A stretch of DNA of 64,000 nucleotides from assembly GCA_016928995.1 (NCBI GenBank), contig JAFGJS010000094.1, forward strand, positions 1-64,000, in the 5' to 3' direction. The notes under the pieces are model-generated. The model was not told where the DNA came from, made no database searches, and saw only the letters and a program-made list of their open reading frames with translations. Source of the DNA: Candidatus Sumerlaeota bacterium. GTDB taxonomy: Bacteria; Sumerlaeota; Sumerlaeia; JAFGJS01. A program made the translations under genes and the position numbers. Within the stretch, counting starts at the first letter, position 1. Every line of letters begins with the position of its first letter. Shown here piece after piece: positions 54,071 to 63,828 of this stretch.

Positions 54071-56014
54071 TTATTCCTCTTGTGCGCCGGAGTAGTATTT
54101 GGCTGTGCGAAAGTTCAGTGTAAGCGGCAAACCTTCCAGCATGCGGCCCGCATCTGAACGAATGCGCCGGTCCAGCCGCACTGTGTAACTCGTGTCTTCC
54201 TCCCAATGCGTATGAAGACGGCAGACCGTCCAACCCGTGCCGGGATGAATGCTTATTTCGATGCGCGGTTTGACGCGCACATGCGGACGAATATCGAACA
54301 TGCCCTCACGCAACGTGTCTGGATCCACTTTGCAGTTGAAATAAATCCGCAACGCCGAATCGCTTTCATCCAGCACAGCTTGCGCCGAATCCGATGCGGG
54401 CCAACTGGAAATGACCGCCGGACCGCTCATGAAGAAACCAAACGCATAGTCTTCTTCCATGCCCAGACCGTCGAAATCCGCAGCTTCCTTGCCGATGGTG
54501 ACGAGATAGCGCTGATTGAACTCCAGCGGAGGACGCGCCGATGCGCCGCCGTAAAGTTCGATATAGAGCAGGTCGAAATCGCTTTGCTCATGCTGTTTGC
54601 CGATGTAGGCGCGGAAACTCACATCCGGCTGGATCGTGATGCTGTTCAACACGCTGTCCGGCTGCATTTTCTTGCTGAAACGCACGAGCACCGGCACGCG
54701 CTCCGTCAGCAGCACGTCGCGCTCGCCGTTGCCGGGGCTGGTCGTCATCACGCGCGGCCGGTCGAAAATCCGCTCCAGCGTCACGGGTTCAAGTTCCAGC
54801 GCCTCTCCGGCTTCGAGCGCCAGATTGGTGAGTTGCAACGTTTGATATCCAGCCAGTTGGAAATTCATGGCGTACTGCCCCGCAGGCACGTTGTCGAAAC
54901 GGAACTTGCCGCCTGTATCGGTCAGCGAGGTGTACGATGTGCCCAACAAGCCGACAATAATTCCCGACAAGTTCGAAGGATTATCCGACAATAAAACGCT
55001 GCCGAAGATCTTCCCCGGTCCATCCGCTTGTTCCTGTTCCGGCTTCAGCGTGATTTCCAGTCCCATCGCGCTTCGTTGCGACAAATCAAGACGGAATGGT
55101 TGACTCGCGATGTACCCCGGCGCCCAGGCAAGCAAGGCGTATTCACCCGGCTCAATGCCAGTCAGGGTGAAATTCCCCGCCGCGTCCGGATGCTCCGCGT
55201 ATTGCGTGTTTTCCAGCCCGATGATCGCCTTGCCCATCGCTTCTGGCGATGCGTCGCCGCCAAGCAATGCAAGCCTGCCCGTCACCGTGCGCAGCCCGTC
55301 GTCCGATTCGGCCGATTCGACTTCATCGCCGCCGTTTTCGCCGCTACGGGCGAGCATCAGCGCCGGTCCGGTTTCGATCATTCCCTCGCGCACTTCCAGC
55401 TCGCGCTGCTCATTCAAATAGCCCCGGCGCGAAAAGCGCAGCATGTACCGTCCCGGCAACATGTTGATGGAGCGATAGGAACCGTCTCTCATCGTGGCCA
55501 GACGTGTCACGACGCGCCCTTTTTGATCGTACACGCTGACCATCACGCCTTCATGACTGTCTTGATCCTGAAGCATCGCCACGCCGCGAAAACCGCCCAA
55601 TTCGGAGGCGCTCAGCGCCATATCCGGCTCAATCAGCCAGGTCTCCAATGCCACGGGAGAAACGGCGTCCTCCGCCAGCGTGAAGGATGTCAGTTGGGTG
55701 TCCTCCATGCCGAAGCGCTGCGCGTGCAGCATGTAGGTTTGACCGGCGCTCAGGTCATCCAACACGAACCGGCCATCCAGATCCGTCACGCAAAAATGCG
55801 GTGTGCCGGGGATATAGACCATCGTGCCTTGATGCGCCGGCTGCCCGGCGACGCGAACGTGCCCTGTGACTGCGATCAGTTTCGAACGAGCAGGAGGCAA
55901 ACCCGGCTGTGCGCCTGAAGCTTGCGGGGCGGGTTTTTTACACCCGCCAAGCATCAGGATCGCCACAGCCCCCAGGGCCGCGCAAAGGCATGCTATGCGT
56001 CGAGTCGCCGTCAT
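54071..56014 (-). CDS. lipoprotein with carboxypeptidase-regulatory-like/Ig-like domains
   Basis: Lipobox IAILMLGGC; repeats such as ITGVRVAGQPA...VTDLDGRFVLDDLSAGQTY; Big_5-like ITTSPGNGERDVLLTERVPVLVRFSKKM. Confidence 0.8.
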   Translation of the reverse strand: MTATRRIACLCAALGAVAILMLGGCKKPAPQASGAQPGLPPARSKLIAVTGHVRVAGQPAHQGTMVYIPGTPHFCVTDLDGRFVLDDLSAGQTYMLHAQRFGMEDTQLTSFTLAEDAVSPVALETWLIEPDMALSASELGGFRGVAMLQDQDSHEGVMVSVYDQKGRVVTRLATMRDGSYRSINMLPGRYMLRFSRRGYLNEQRELEVREGMIETGPALMLARSGENGGDEVESAESDDGLRTVTGRLALLGGDASPEAMGKAIIGLENTQYAEHPDAAGNFTLTGIEPGEYALLAWAPGYIASQPFRLDLSQRSAMGLEITLKPEQEQADGPGKIFGSVLLSDNPSNLSGIIVGLLGTSYTSLTDTGGKFRFDNVPAGQYAMNFQLAGYQTLQLTNLALEAGEALELEPVTLERIFDRPRVMTTSPGNGERDVLLTERVPVLVRFSKKMQPDSVLNSITIQPDVSFRAYIGKQHEQSDFDLLYIELYGGASARPPLEFNQRYLVTIGKEAADFDGLGMEEDYAFGFFMSGPAVISSWPASDSAQAVLDESDSALRIYFNCKVDPDTLREGMFDIRPHVRVKPRIEISIHPGTGWTVCRLHTHWEEDTSYTVRLDRRIRSDAGRMLEGLPLTLNFRTAKYYSGAQEE

Positions 56015-56020
56015 TTGACG

Positions 56021-58003
56021 TTATTGCTCCGTCGCGGCCTGAGCGGCATCAGACTCGGCCCATTCGATTTGGATTTGCGGCATGATCTGATCCCGGACTT
56101 TCGGAATCAGCGATTCCAACTGGCTCCGCGCCATAATGTTCACCACACGCTCCTTCACGTCCTCGAACTTCTCGGATTCGCCAGGCGTTTTTTGCACCAG
56201 CCAGAGCAAAATCAATTCGTCATCGAGCCACTGCGGGCCATATAAATAGCCGACGTTCAGCCCTGAAAGTTCGCGGCCCAAAGTCTCGCCGCGATAATTC
56301 GCTTCCACGTCCTTCAAGATTGCGCCGTGCAAGCCGCCTTGTTCCGGCTGCTCCACAAGTTCCTTGGCCTTTTTTTCCACAGCCTCTAACGAATTCAATT
56401 CCATCGCAAGCGTCCGCATCTCATCCAGCATGGCCTGCCGCTCACGTTCATGCGCATCCGCCGGGATCTTGCGGGAAATTTCAATGATATCGTAGCGATC
56501 CGGGACGTTGAAAACCTGCCGGTTTTTCTTGAAAAACTCTTGAGCCGCCGCGTCATCCGTCTCAAACAGCGCAATCGCGCGAGTCATTTCGTAATCGATA
56601 TAGAGTAGAAAGTCATTCGCCAAACGCATGATTTCAGCATAGCGCGGACTATCCCAATAATCGTTGCGGTCCATATGCGCATTCAGTGCATGCTCCATCA
56701 GCATACGATTACGGTAGATTAATTCCTTGCGCTGTTCCACCGCGCCGGGAACCTTGCCCTTCGAATCGTAACGTAAATCCTTCCATCGATATTGCAAATC
56801 GCCGAGTTCAGCTACAACAGTTTCAGGATCGTTGGTCTCCAAGGCCAACGCCTCCTCATTGAACTGAATGCCGGCGGCGGTCATCGCCTGCTGATAAAAT
56901 TCCCTTTCAACCTCTTGCTTGCGCAGGTTCAAGAGAATGGTGCGAATTTGCGGCGCCACTTGCTCGACGGAAGCCGATGTCGCTTTATTTTTCTGCACAA
57001 CCTTGATGATCTGATAGCCGTGCTTGGTTTCCAGAACGGCGCTCACTCCGCCCACGGGCAATTCCATCGCCGTATTGAAAATCACGTCCAACATCGGCGC
57101 GTCGCCCTGGGGGAACGGCCCCAGCACTTCGCCCTTGCGCTCGGATTCGGAATACTCACGCGCGAGCTTGCCGAAATCGCCGCCTTTGCCCAGCTGATCG
57201 ACTTCCTGTTTGATCGATTCCATGCGCTTGCGCACTTCCGCCTTTTTCTCCGCGTTCATCGGAGCCAGCACGAGCATGCCCGAGGTCAGCGCAACGGCCT
57301 CCTTCACGCCCTCGCCGTCCGTATGCGGAACGGCTTCCTCCGCCAGCGTCTGGTGCGGCCGCTCCTTGCTGCGAATCAGTTCCTTCTTTTCCACGTCGCC
57401 GCTGATTTTCTCCGCGATCGACTCAAGTGTGTCGCCATCCTGCACCTTATATTCCTCATAGGTCATGAGAAAAATATTCTGGATGAAGAACTGCACGGGT
57501 TTGTTGTAATCTTCACGGTGCTCTTCATAATATTTTTGAATTTCTTCGCCGTTCACGGCGCCCGCCAGCGCTTTCCGGCGAATTTCCTCGTTAAGCATCG
57601 CCCGCGGGATGTACTTCATGAGCTGCGTTAAATAGAGCAATCGGTTGCGCGCGATGCTGCCCTGTAAATCGTAATCGGGATCATTCTTCGCCTTGATCGC
57701 CATCAGCTCGCGGTACGCATACTCCAGCGTCGCCGGTTTCAACGTCGTTTCGAAATCGCCGTTCAGGATTTCCTCGATTGATTTGCCGGGAACAAGCGGC
57801 TGCAACGCATGCAAAATAACCAGGTCCGGCTTAATCAGATCCGCCATCTGATCCGCGACGGGATCATGCATGCGCGCGATAACCTCGCCGGAGGCTGTCC
57901 CCTCCTCCTGCGCATGAAGATTTCCAGCGGATAAAGTCAGCAATAGCGCGGCCAATAGCGCAGTTGCAGTCGTGCTCGAAAGCATCAGGTGTCTTCCACT
58001 CAT
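56021..58003 (-). CDS. SurA/PpiD-like peptidylprolyl isomerase (parvulin)
   Basis: Signal peptide MSGRHLMLSSTTATALLAALLLTLSAGNLHA; parvulin core DFGKLAREYSESERKGEVLGPFPQGDAPMLDVIFNTAMELPVGGVSAVLETKHGYQIIKV; start could be 58027. Confidence 0.88.
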   Translation of the reverse strand: MSGRHLMLSSTTATALLAALLLTLSAGNLHAQEEGTASGEVIARMHDPVADQMADLIKPDLVILHALQPLVPGKSIEEILNGDFETTLKPATLEYAYRELMAIKAKNDPDYDLQGSIARNRLLYLTQLMKYIPRAMLNEEIRRKALAGAVNGEEIQKYYEEHREDYNKPVQFFIQNIFLMTYEEYKVQDGDTLESIAEKISGDVEKKELIRSKERPHQTLAEEAVPHTDGEGVKEAVALTSGMLVLAPMNAEKKAEVRKRMESIKQEVDQLGKGGDFGKLAREYSESERKGEVLGPFPQGDAPMLDVIFNTAMELPVGGVSAVLETKHGYQIIKVVQKNKATSASVEQVAPQIRTILLNLRKQEVEREFYQQAMTAAGIQFNEEALALETNDPETVVAELGDLQYRWKDLRYDSKGKVPGAVEQRKELIYRNRMLMEHALNAHMDRNDYWDSPRYAEIMRLANDFLLYIDYEMTRAIALFETDDAAAQEFFKKNRQVFNVPDRYDIIEISRKIPADAHERERQAMLDEMRTLAMELNSLEAVEKKAKELVEQPEQGGLHGAILKDVEANYRGETLGRELSGLNVGYLYGPQWLDDELILLWLVQKTPGESEKFEDVKERVVNIMARSQLESLIPKVRDQIMPQIQIEWAESDAAQAATEQ

Positions 58004-58163
58004 GCCCAAACATCCTTTCTTGATCATGCGGCGGAGCGCTCCGCCAGGTTTGTTCTCGCGCCCGTGTGAATGCCTTATTCTTGATAAAAGAAACAGGCAT
58101 GCAAGGGATTTCTGCCGTTTCATGCGCGTGAGGACGCATCTCAAATCTGTCCAGGTGTAACGC

Positions 58164-58328
58164 TTCTTGCTCTTGCTCTTGCTCATGATCTTGCTCTCAA
58201 CCGGGCATGGACTATGAATTCCAAACAGAAAACCTGAGAGCCGACACTACAGGCGAAAAATGCATGACAACGTTGCGATTTCGGAGCAAGAGCAAGAATT
58301 GACATTGGCAAAGCCAAGACGCGCCCGG
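58164..58328. repeat. TTGCTC/GAGCAA long-hairpin element, copy B
   Basis: Left arm TTCTTGCTCTTGCTCTTGCTCATGATCTTGCTC, right arm GGAGCAAGAGCAAG, followed by TTGGCAAAGCCAAGACGCGCCCGG. Confidence 0.75.
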
Positions 58329-58528
58329 TGCATATTATAGACGCCTGCGGGTGATGGGATCGCTGAAACATCATCTGACTCGTTCATATTCCGCCAATAC
58401 TTTTACATTTCAGCAAAGTCCATATTGATAGCATTGCCACGTAGAAAACAGTGTAAGGCGAATCAATGATTGAAAGACTGATGCGTTTATGGTAGCTCAT
58501 TTGTTAAATAAATACGGAAAGGATCATA

Positions 58529-60397
58529 ATGAAACCGACATTCAGACTTGTGACATTAATCTCCTGCGCGATTCTATTTCATACCTCGTCCGCGCGGTGC
58601 GAGCGAGTCATGGAACGGCTGGATCGTGGTGTCGTGGCCGTCAGGCAGGAAGCGCAGGGAACATATATTGGTTGGCGCCTGCTGGGCGCGGATTCTCCGG
58701 ATGTGGCCTTTAACGTGTACCGGGATGGAGTCAAGTTAAACGAGACTCCCTTGCGGGATTCAACGAACTTCATCGATCCCAAAGGCGCGCCTGAGTCAAG
58801 CTACACCGTTCGCGCCGTCGTTGGAGGCAAGGAACTCGCAGACTCCAAGCCCGTCAAGGCATGGCCTCAGCAATATCTTGAAATCCCCCTGACTCCACCC
58901 ACCAGCGGGGCGTTGCCCAGCGGAGAAGAATATAGTTATTCTCCGGGCGATGCGTCGGTTGGCGATCTGGACGGCGATGGCGAATATGAGATCGTATTGA
59001 AATGGGAAGGCGCCTCGCAAGACAGCGCCCGCGGCGGTTACACCAGCCCGGTGATCCTGGAAGGATTGAAATTGGACGGAACCTCGCTCTGGAAAATCAA
59101 CCTGGGCCACAATATCCGCGCCGGCGCGCACTATACGCAATTCATCGTTTACGACCTCGACTCGAACGGCAAGGCGGAGGTCGCCTGCCGCACCGCCGAT
59201 GGCGCCTATGACGGACGGGGCATGGTCATCGGCGATCCGTCGGCGGATTATCGCGACGAGGGCGGCCGCATCAACACAGGGCCGGAGTTCCTGACCATAT
59301 TCGACGGCGAAACCGGCGTGGAACTGGCCAGCGCGCCGTATGAACCGGCTCGCGGCAATGTCATGGATTGGGGCGATGGATACGGCAACCGGTGCGATCG
59401 GCACCTGGCTTGCGTGGCGTATCTTGACGGCGAACGCCCCAGCCTGATCATGGGCCGCGGATATTACGGCGGCCAGGGCGGGAATAACGCAAAAAACGCC
59501 GTCTCCGCCTGGAACTGGCGTGACGGGCAACTGACCAACATCTGGAATTTCGTCGCGAACAACGAGCAAAATAAGGAGTATGTCGGACAGGGTTCGCACA
59601 GCATCGCCGCGGGCGACGTGGACGGCGACGGCAAGGACGAGATCATGTACGGCGCCTGCGCCATCGACGACAACGGCGCGGGACTGTACTCCACGCGTCT
59701 CGGCCACGGCGACGCGCACCATTTCGGCGATCTGGACCCGTCCCATCCGGGCTTGGAATTCTACATGCCGCACGAATACGCCAATGCTGGCGGCAGCCCC
59801 GGCGTCAGCTTTCGCGACGCGGGCACGGGCGAGGTGCTCTGGAGCATCCCTGTGGATCGGCGTGCGGACGTGGGTCGCGGCGTTGCGGCCGATATCTCTG
59901 CCGAACATCCTGGCGTGGAATGCTGGGCCGCCAAGGGGTTGGGCCTGTTCGACTGCAAAGGCGAAAACATCGGCCCGAAACCGTCGTCGATCAACTTTCT
60001 GATCTGGTGGGACGCCGATCCCCTGCGCGAACTCCTCGATGGCAATTGGATCGGCAAATTCGCTCCGGGCGAAGAGCACAACACGCGCATGCTGCTTGTC
60101 GCGGAAGAATGCGAATCCAATAACTGGACCAAGGCGACTCCCTGCCTGAGCGCCGACATTCTCGGCGACTGGCGCGAGGAGGTGATCTGGCGTACGAAGG
60201 ACAACGCCCATCTGCGGATCTACACCACGACTGATTTGACCGGCATGCGCCTGCCCACGCTGATGCACGATCCGATTTACCGTATGAGCATCGCCTGGCA
60301 GAACGTCGCCTACAACCAGCCGCCGCACACCGGCTTCTTCCTCGGCGACGGCATGACGCCCCCGCCCTGGCCCAAGATCGTCTGTCCAGGAAAATAG
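58529..60397 (+). CDS. rhamnogalacturonan lyase, PL11-like
   Basis: MERLDRGVVAVRQEAQGTYIGWRLLGADSPDVAFNVYRDG, VGDLDGDGEYEIVLKWEG, DYRDEGGRINTGPEFLTIFDGETG, ADILGDWREEVIWRT. Confidence 0.92.
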   Translation: MKPTFRLVTLISCAILFHTSSARCERVMERLDRGVVAVRQEAQGTYIGWRLLGADSPDVAFNVYRDGVKLNETPLRDSTNFIDPKGAPESSYTVRAVVGGKELADSKPVKAWPQQYLEIPLTPPTSGALPSGEEYSYSPGDASVGDLDGDGEYEIVLKWEGASQDSARGGYTSPVILEGLKLDGTSLWKINLGHNIRAGAHYTQFIVYDLDSNGKAEVACRTADGAYDGRGMVIGDPSADYRDEGGRINTGPEFLTIFDGETGVELASAPYEPARGNVMDWGDGYGNRCDRHLACVAYLDGERPSLIMGRGYYGGQGGNNAKNAVSAWNWRDGQLTNIWNFVANNEQNKEYVGQGSHSIAAGDVDGDGKDEIMYGACAIDDNGAGLYSTRLGHGDAHHFGDLDPSHPGLEFYMPHEYANAGGSPGVSFRDAGTGEVLWSIPVDRRADVGRGVAADISAEHPGVECWAAKGLGLFDCKGENIGPKPSSINFLIWWDADPLRELLDGNWIGKFAPGEEHNTRMLLVAEECESNNWTKATPCLSADILGDWREEVIWRTKDNAHLRIYTTTDLTGMRLPTLMHDPIYRMSIAWQNVAYNQPPHTGFFLGDGMTPPPWPKIVCPGK

Positions 60398-60401
60398 CGG
60401 C

Positions 60402-60449
60402 TTGACACCCTCCTCCTGTTAATGTATAGTCATACTATACATTAACAGG
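60402..60449 (+). promoter_or_regulatory. sigma70-type promoter overlapped by a perfect palindromic operator
   Basis: TTGACA (60402-60407), 17-nt spacer, TATAGT (60425-60430); CCTGTTAATGTATAGT-CAT-ACTATACATTAACAGG (60415-60449). Confidence 0.85.
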
Positions 60450-60459
60450 AGCAATCGCC

Positions 60460-60696
60460 ATGAAAGCCAGCATCGTTGATTTGCGCTATAATATGCGCGA
60501 CGTAATCAAGGCGCTTGATCGCAACGAGGATGTGACGATCCTCTATCGCGGCCGCCCCAAGGGCGTCATCAAGCCCCATGATTCCAACAGCGAAAAAAAA
60601 GTCGCCAAGCATCCTTTTTTTAATATGAATCCCGGCGGCAATTCCGTGGAAGAACAGATGGAGCTCCTGCGGGGAGGGAGGCATCGTGATCTTTGA
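60460..60696 (+). CDS. type II antitoxin, Phd/YefM-like
   Basis: MKASIVDLRYNMRDVIKALDRNEDVTILYRGRPKGVIKP; overlaps downstream PIN-domain gene. Confidence 0.8.
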   Translation: MKASIVDLRYNMRDVIKALDRNEDVTILYRGRPKGVIKPHDSNSEKKVAKHPFFNMNPGGNSVEEQMELLRGGRHRDL

Positions 60697-61063
60697 CACG
60701 GATGTCTTCATCTGGATTCAGCGCGGCAATAAAAAAGCCGCGCGGCTGGTGGACCGGGAAGAAGAGCGCCTGCTTTCCGTGCAAAGTTACATGGAACTGC
60801 TGCAATGCGCGCAGGACAAGCGGCAGCATCAGCTCACGCGCGACTTCCTGCGCGATTTCGGCTTCCGTGTGCTGCCGCTGTCGGAAAACATCGGCCATCG
60901 CGCGGCGATTTACATTGAACAATTCACCCTCAGCCATAACCTGCGCGCCGGCGACGCCCTCATCGCCGCCACCGCTGCCGAGCTCAACCTCCCCCTCTGC
61001 ACCAGCAACGCCAAACATTACCGATTTATTGAGGACATTCAGTTGAAAACTTTTAAACCATGA
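60686..61063 (+). CDS. PIN-domain toxin, VapC-like
   Basis: MIFDTDVFIWIQRGN, SVQSYMELLQ, LRAGDALIAATAAELNLPLCTSNAKHY. Confidence 0.9.
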   Translation: MIFDTDVFIWIQRGNKKAARLVDREEERLLSVQSYMELLQCAQDKRQHQLTRDFLRDFGFRVLPLSENIGHRAAIYIEQFTLSHNLRAGDALIAATAAELNLPLCTSNAKHYRFIEDIQLKTFKP

Positions 61064-62124
61064 ATGTTAAAAAATTGGTTATATTTATACGCACTGCTTG
61101 CAAGCAGCATATGTTATTTTTCCCTTACAAATGTTTCATAGAAATTCTATACAGGCATCTAAAGCTGCCTCTATTTCTACACCTTTATATAATTGTCCCA
61201 TTTTCTTTTTTTCTAATCGTATTTCTAGGCTCAACATTCACCCTTCCTCCCGGACCTTTATGCGACGAGGGGATGGTGTTATTTATGGAAGGCGGATGCG
61301 ACTATGGAAGAAGCAATGTTTTCTTTTTTGGGAAACTGGGAGCGATCCTGTGCCTGAATCTGTGTTTTCTCGTTTCCTGGAAACTGCAGATAAAAACATT
61401 TATCGGCTACATCCCTCTTATAGTCTTTCTTGTTATCACTGCGATTAATTCGTGGAGAGATGAAACAATTGGATACTACAGCCATCCCAACGGCAGCATG
61501 GGGCAGATGATCCTTGAAGCATGCTCCTTTGCCGTGCTGGGCATTGCGATTGTGCAACGCTTTTCGCAAAGCATCCCGCGCCGATGGCCGCTGGCGATGT
61601 TGGTATGGAACTTGTTTTACATGGTTGTGTTTTATTTCTGGCTGCTGATAGCCGATCATTGGACTTGGCTGCATACCGTATTGATTACAGCGACGCATCT
61701 GCTGCTTGCGAAATTCTTCTTTCATCAAACCATTCTCCACACATCCGCAACGTTCGATGCCGCCAAGGCCTATACGATTTTAGGCATTTGCGCCGGAGTA
61801 TTATTGTTCGTAGGATACGGAACTTCCTATGCAGAGATTCATCGTTCTGGATCTCCGAAGTGGTTTTCATGGGTGACACTGGGGCTGTTCCTGGCGGCGT
61901 TGCCAAAGCTTTTTCTAATGATGCAATGCCGCATTAAAATGCCACGCTTAGGCCACAATTGGATGAATTGGGCCGATTATATCGCGATATCGTTTTTGCT
62001 CCCGAAAAAAACACTGCGACGCATACCCAATCGCGATGAGATGAGAATGACCCCAGGATATGTGGAAGGAGATGCACTTGAGTGGATTGCCTATATTCAA
62101 AATTTGAATCTTGAACTCAAATAA
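61060..62124 (+). CDS. multi-pass membrane hypothetical protein (354 aa)
   Basis: About eight hydrophobic segments; AT-rich; no family recognised. Confidence 0.5.
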   Translation: MNVKKLVIFIRTACKQHMLFFPYKCFIEILYRHLKLPLFLHLYIIVPFSFFLIVFLGSTFTLPPGPLCDEGMVLFMEGGCDYGRSNVFFFGKLGAILCLNLCFLVSWKLQIKTFIGYIPLIVFLVITAINSWRDETIGYYSHPNGSMGQMILEACSFAVLGIAIVQRFSQSIPRRWPLAMLVWNLFYMVVFYFWLLIADHWTWLHTVLITATHLLLAKFFFHQTILHTSATFDAAKAYTILGICAGVLLFVGYGTSYAEIHRSGSPKWFSWVTLGLFLAALPKLFLMMQCRIKMPRLGHNWMNWADYIAISFLLPKKTLRRIPNRDEMRMTPGYVEGDALEWIAYIQNLNLELK

Positions 62125-62244
62125 TATCGCTCCTTTTCAAATCCCAATCATCCACTCCGGAAATTGCGCTTGATCTTGCGATTCCGATCCTTCATTTTTC
62201 CTCCTTAATTCAATTCGACACATTATCATTCAAGGCAGGGAATC

Positions 62245-63765
62245 ATGGCGAAGGTGCAGACGGCGATTACGCCCACGCGGGCGGAGGATTACGCGGAGTG
62301 GTATCAGCAGGTGATCAAGGCGGCCGACCTGGCCGAGACATCGCCCGTGCGCGGGTGCATGGTGATCAAACCGTGGGGCTATGCGCTGTGGGAAAATATC
62401 CAGCGCATCCTGGACGGCAAGTTCAAGGAGACCGGCCACCGCAACGCATACTTCCCGATCTTCATCCCGAAATCGTTCCTCGAAAAGGAAGCGGAGCACG
62501 TCGAGGGCTTCGCCAAGGAATGCGCGGTCGTCACGCATCACCGGCTGGAGCAGGACGCGGACGGCAAGCTGCATCCGGCGGGCGAACTGGAGGAGCCGCT
62601 GATCGTGCGGCCGACCAGCGAGACGATCATCGGCGCGATGTTCGCCAAGTGGGTGCAGAGCTATCGCGACCTGCCGCTGCTGATGAACCAGTGGGCGAAC
62701 ATCGTCCGCTGGGAGATGCGCACGCGCCTGTTCCTGCGCACGACGGAGTTCCTCTGGCAGGAGGGCCACACCGCGCACGCGACGCAGGATTGCGCAATGG
62801 AAGAGACGCGAATGATCCTCGACCTGTACGCGGACTTCGCGGAGAACTACCTGGCGATGCCGGTGATCAAGGGCGAGAAAAGCGAGGGGGAGCGCTTCCC
62901 CGGCGCGGTGAACACATACAGCATTGAGGCGATGATGCAGGACCGCAAGGCCCTGCAGGCGGGCACGTCGCACTTCCTGGGGCAAAACTTCGCGCGAGCG
63001 CAGGAGATCAAGTACCTCTCGGAGGAAGGCAAGGAGGAGTTCGCCTGGACCACGTCGTGGGGCGTTTCGACGCGGCTGATCGGTGGGCTGATCATGTCGC
63101 ATGCGGACGACGACGGATTGATCTGTCCTCCGCGCGTGGCGCCGGCGCACGTGGTGATTCTGCCCGTGCTGCACAAGGACGACGTAAAGGGCGAGGTGCT
63201 GGAATATTGCCGGAAGCTGACGGCGGAGCTGCGCGGCGTGATGTACGACGGACGGCCGGTTGTGGTGGAGCTGGACGACCGCGACATCCGCGGCGGCGAG
63301 AAAAACTGGGGCTGGGTGAAGAAGGGCGCGCCGCTGATCGTGGAGGTCGGTCCGCGCGACATCGCGAACGACTCGGTGTTCGTCGGCCGGCGCGACAAAT
63401 CGCGCAAGGAGCGCTACGGCCAGTCGCGCGCGGAATTTGTCAGCACGCTGCCGGCCACGCTGGATGAGATTCAGAACAACCTGTTCAGCCGCGCGAAAGC
63501 CTATCGCGATGAGCATACGCGCAAGATCGGCAACGAGGACGACTTCCGCGCGTTCTTCACGCCTGACAACGCGGAAAGACCGGAAATCCACGGCGGTTTC
63601 GCGCTGGCGCATTTCTGCGGCGACGCGGAAATCGAAGATCAAATCGCGCGCGAACTGGGCGTCACGATCCGCTGCCTGCCGGTCGAGGGCGAAAAGGAGC
63701 CGGGGACGTGCATCTTCACCGGCAAACCCAGCGCGCAACGCGCAGTGTTCGGCAAGGCGTATTAA
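62245..63765 (+). CDS. proS: prolyl-tRNA synthetase, archaeal/eukaryotic-type
   Basis: VRGCMVIKPWGYALWENIQ, ETGHRNAYFPIFIPKSFLEKEAEHVEGFAKECAVVTHHRL, VRPTSETIIGAMFAKWVQSYRDLPLLMNQWANIVRWEMRTRLFLRTTEFLWQEGHTAH. Confidence 0.96.
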   Translation: MAKVQTAITPTRAEDYAEWYQQVIKAADLAETSPVRGCMVIKPWGYALWENIQRILDGKFKETGHRNAYFPIFIPKSFLEKEAEHVEGFAKECAVVTHHRLEQDADGKLHPAGELEEPLIVRPTSETIIGAMFAKWVQSYRDLPLLMNQWANIVRWEMRTRLFLRTTEFLWQEGHTAHATQDCAMEETRMILDLYADFAENYLAMPVIKGEKSEGERFPGAVNTYSIEAMMQDRKALQAGTSHFLGQNFARAQEIKYLSEEGKEEFAWTTSWGVSTRLIGGLIMSHADDDGLICPPRVAPAHVVILPVLHKDDVKGEVLEYCRKLTAELRGVMYDGRPVVVELDDRDIRGGEKNWGWVKKGAPLIVEVGPRDIANDSVFVGRRDKSRKERYGQSRAEFVSTLPATLDEIQNNLFSRAKAYRDEHTRKIGNEDDFRAFFTPDNAERPEIHGGFALAHFCGDAEIEDQIARELGVTIRCLPVEGEKEPGTCIFTGKPSAQRAVFGKAY

Positions 63766-63828
63766 ACCCATTCCCATCATGCAAACCTTAACTGAATATT
63801 GCATGTCATACAGCGGAACTCGAAAGCG

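Noticed and set aside
53994-54233. N-terminal extension of the Kelch protein overlapping the upstream lipoprotein gene
   Set aside because: A downstream Met with a clear signal peptide is at 53993; the extension overlaps the neighbouring CDS in another frame
58004-58186. N-terminal extension MSKSKSKKRYTWTDLRC of the PPIase
   Set aside because: Starts inside the TTGCTC repeat and precedes a good signal peptide; start moved to 58003 or 58027
58796-60328. 510-aa antisense ORF within PL11 gene
   Set aside because: Shadow ORF; the sense protein has strong PL11 motifs
62230-63804. 524-aa antisense ORF opposite proS
   Set aside because: Shadow ORF; sense strand is clearly prolyl-tRNA synthetase
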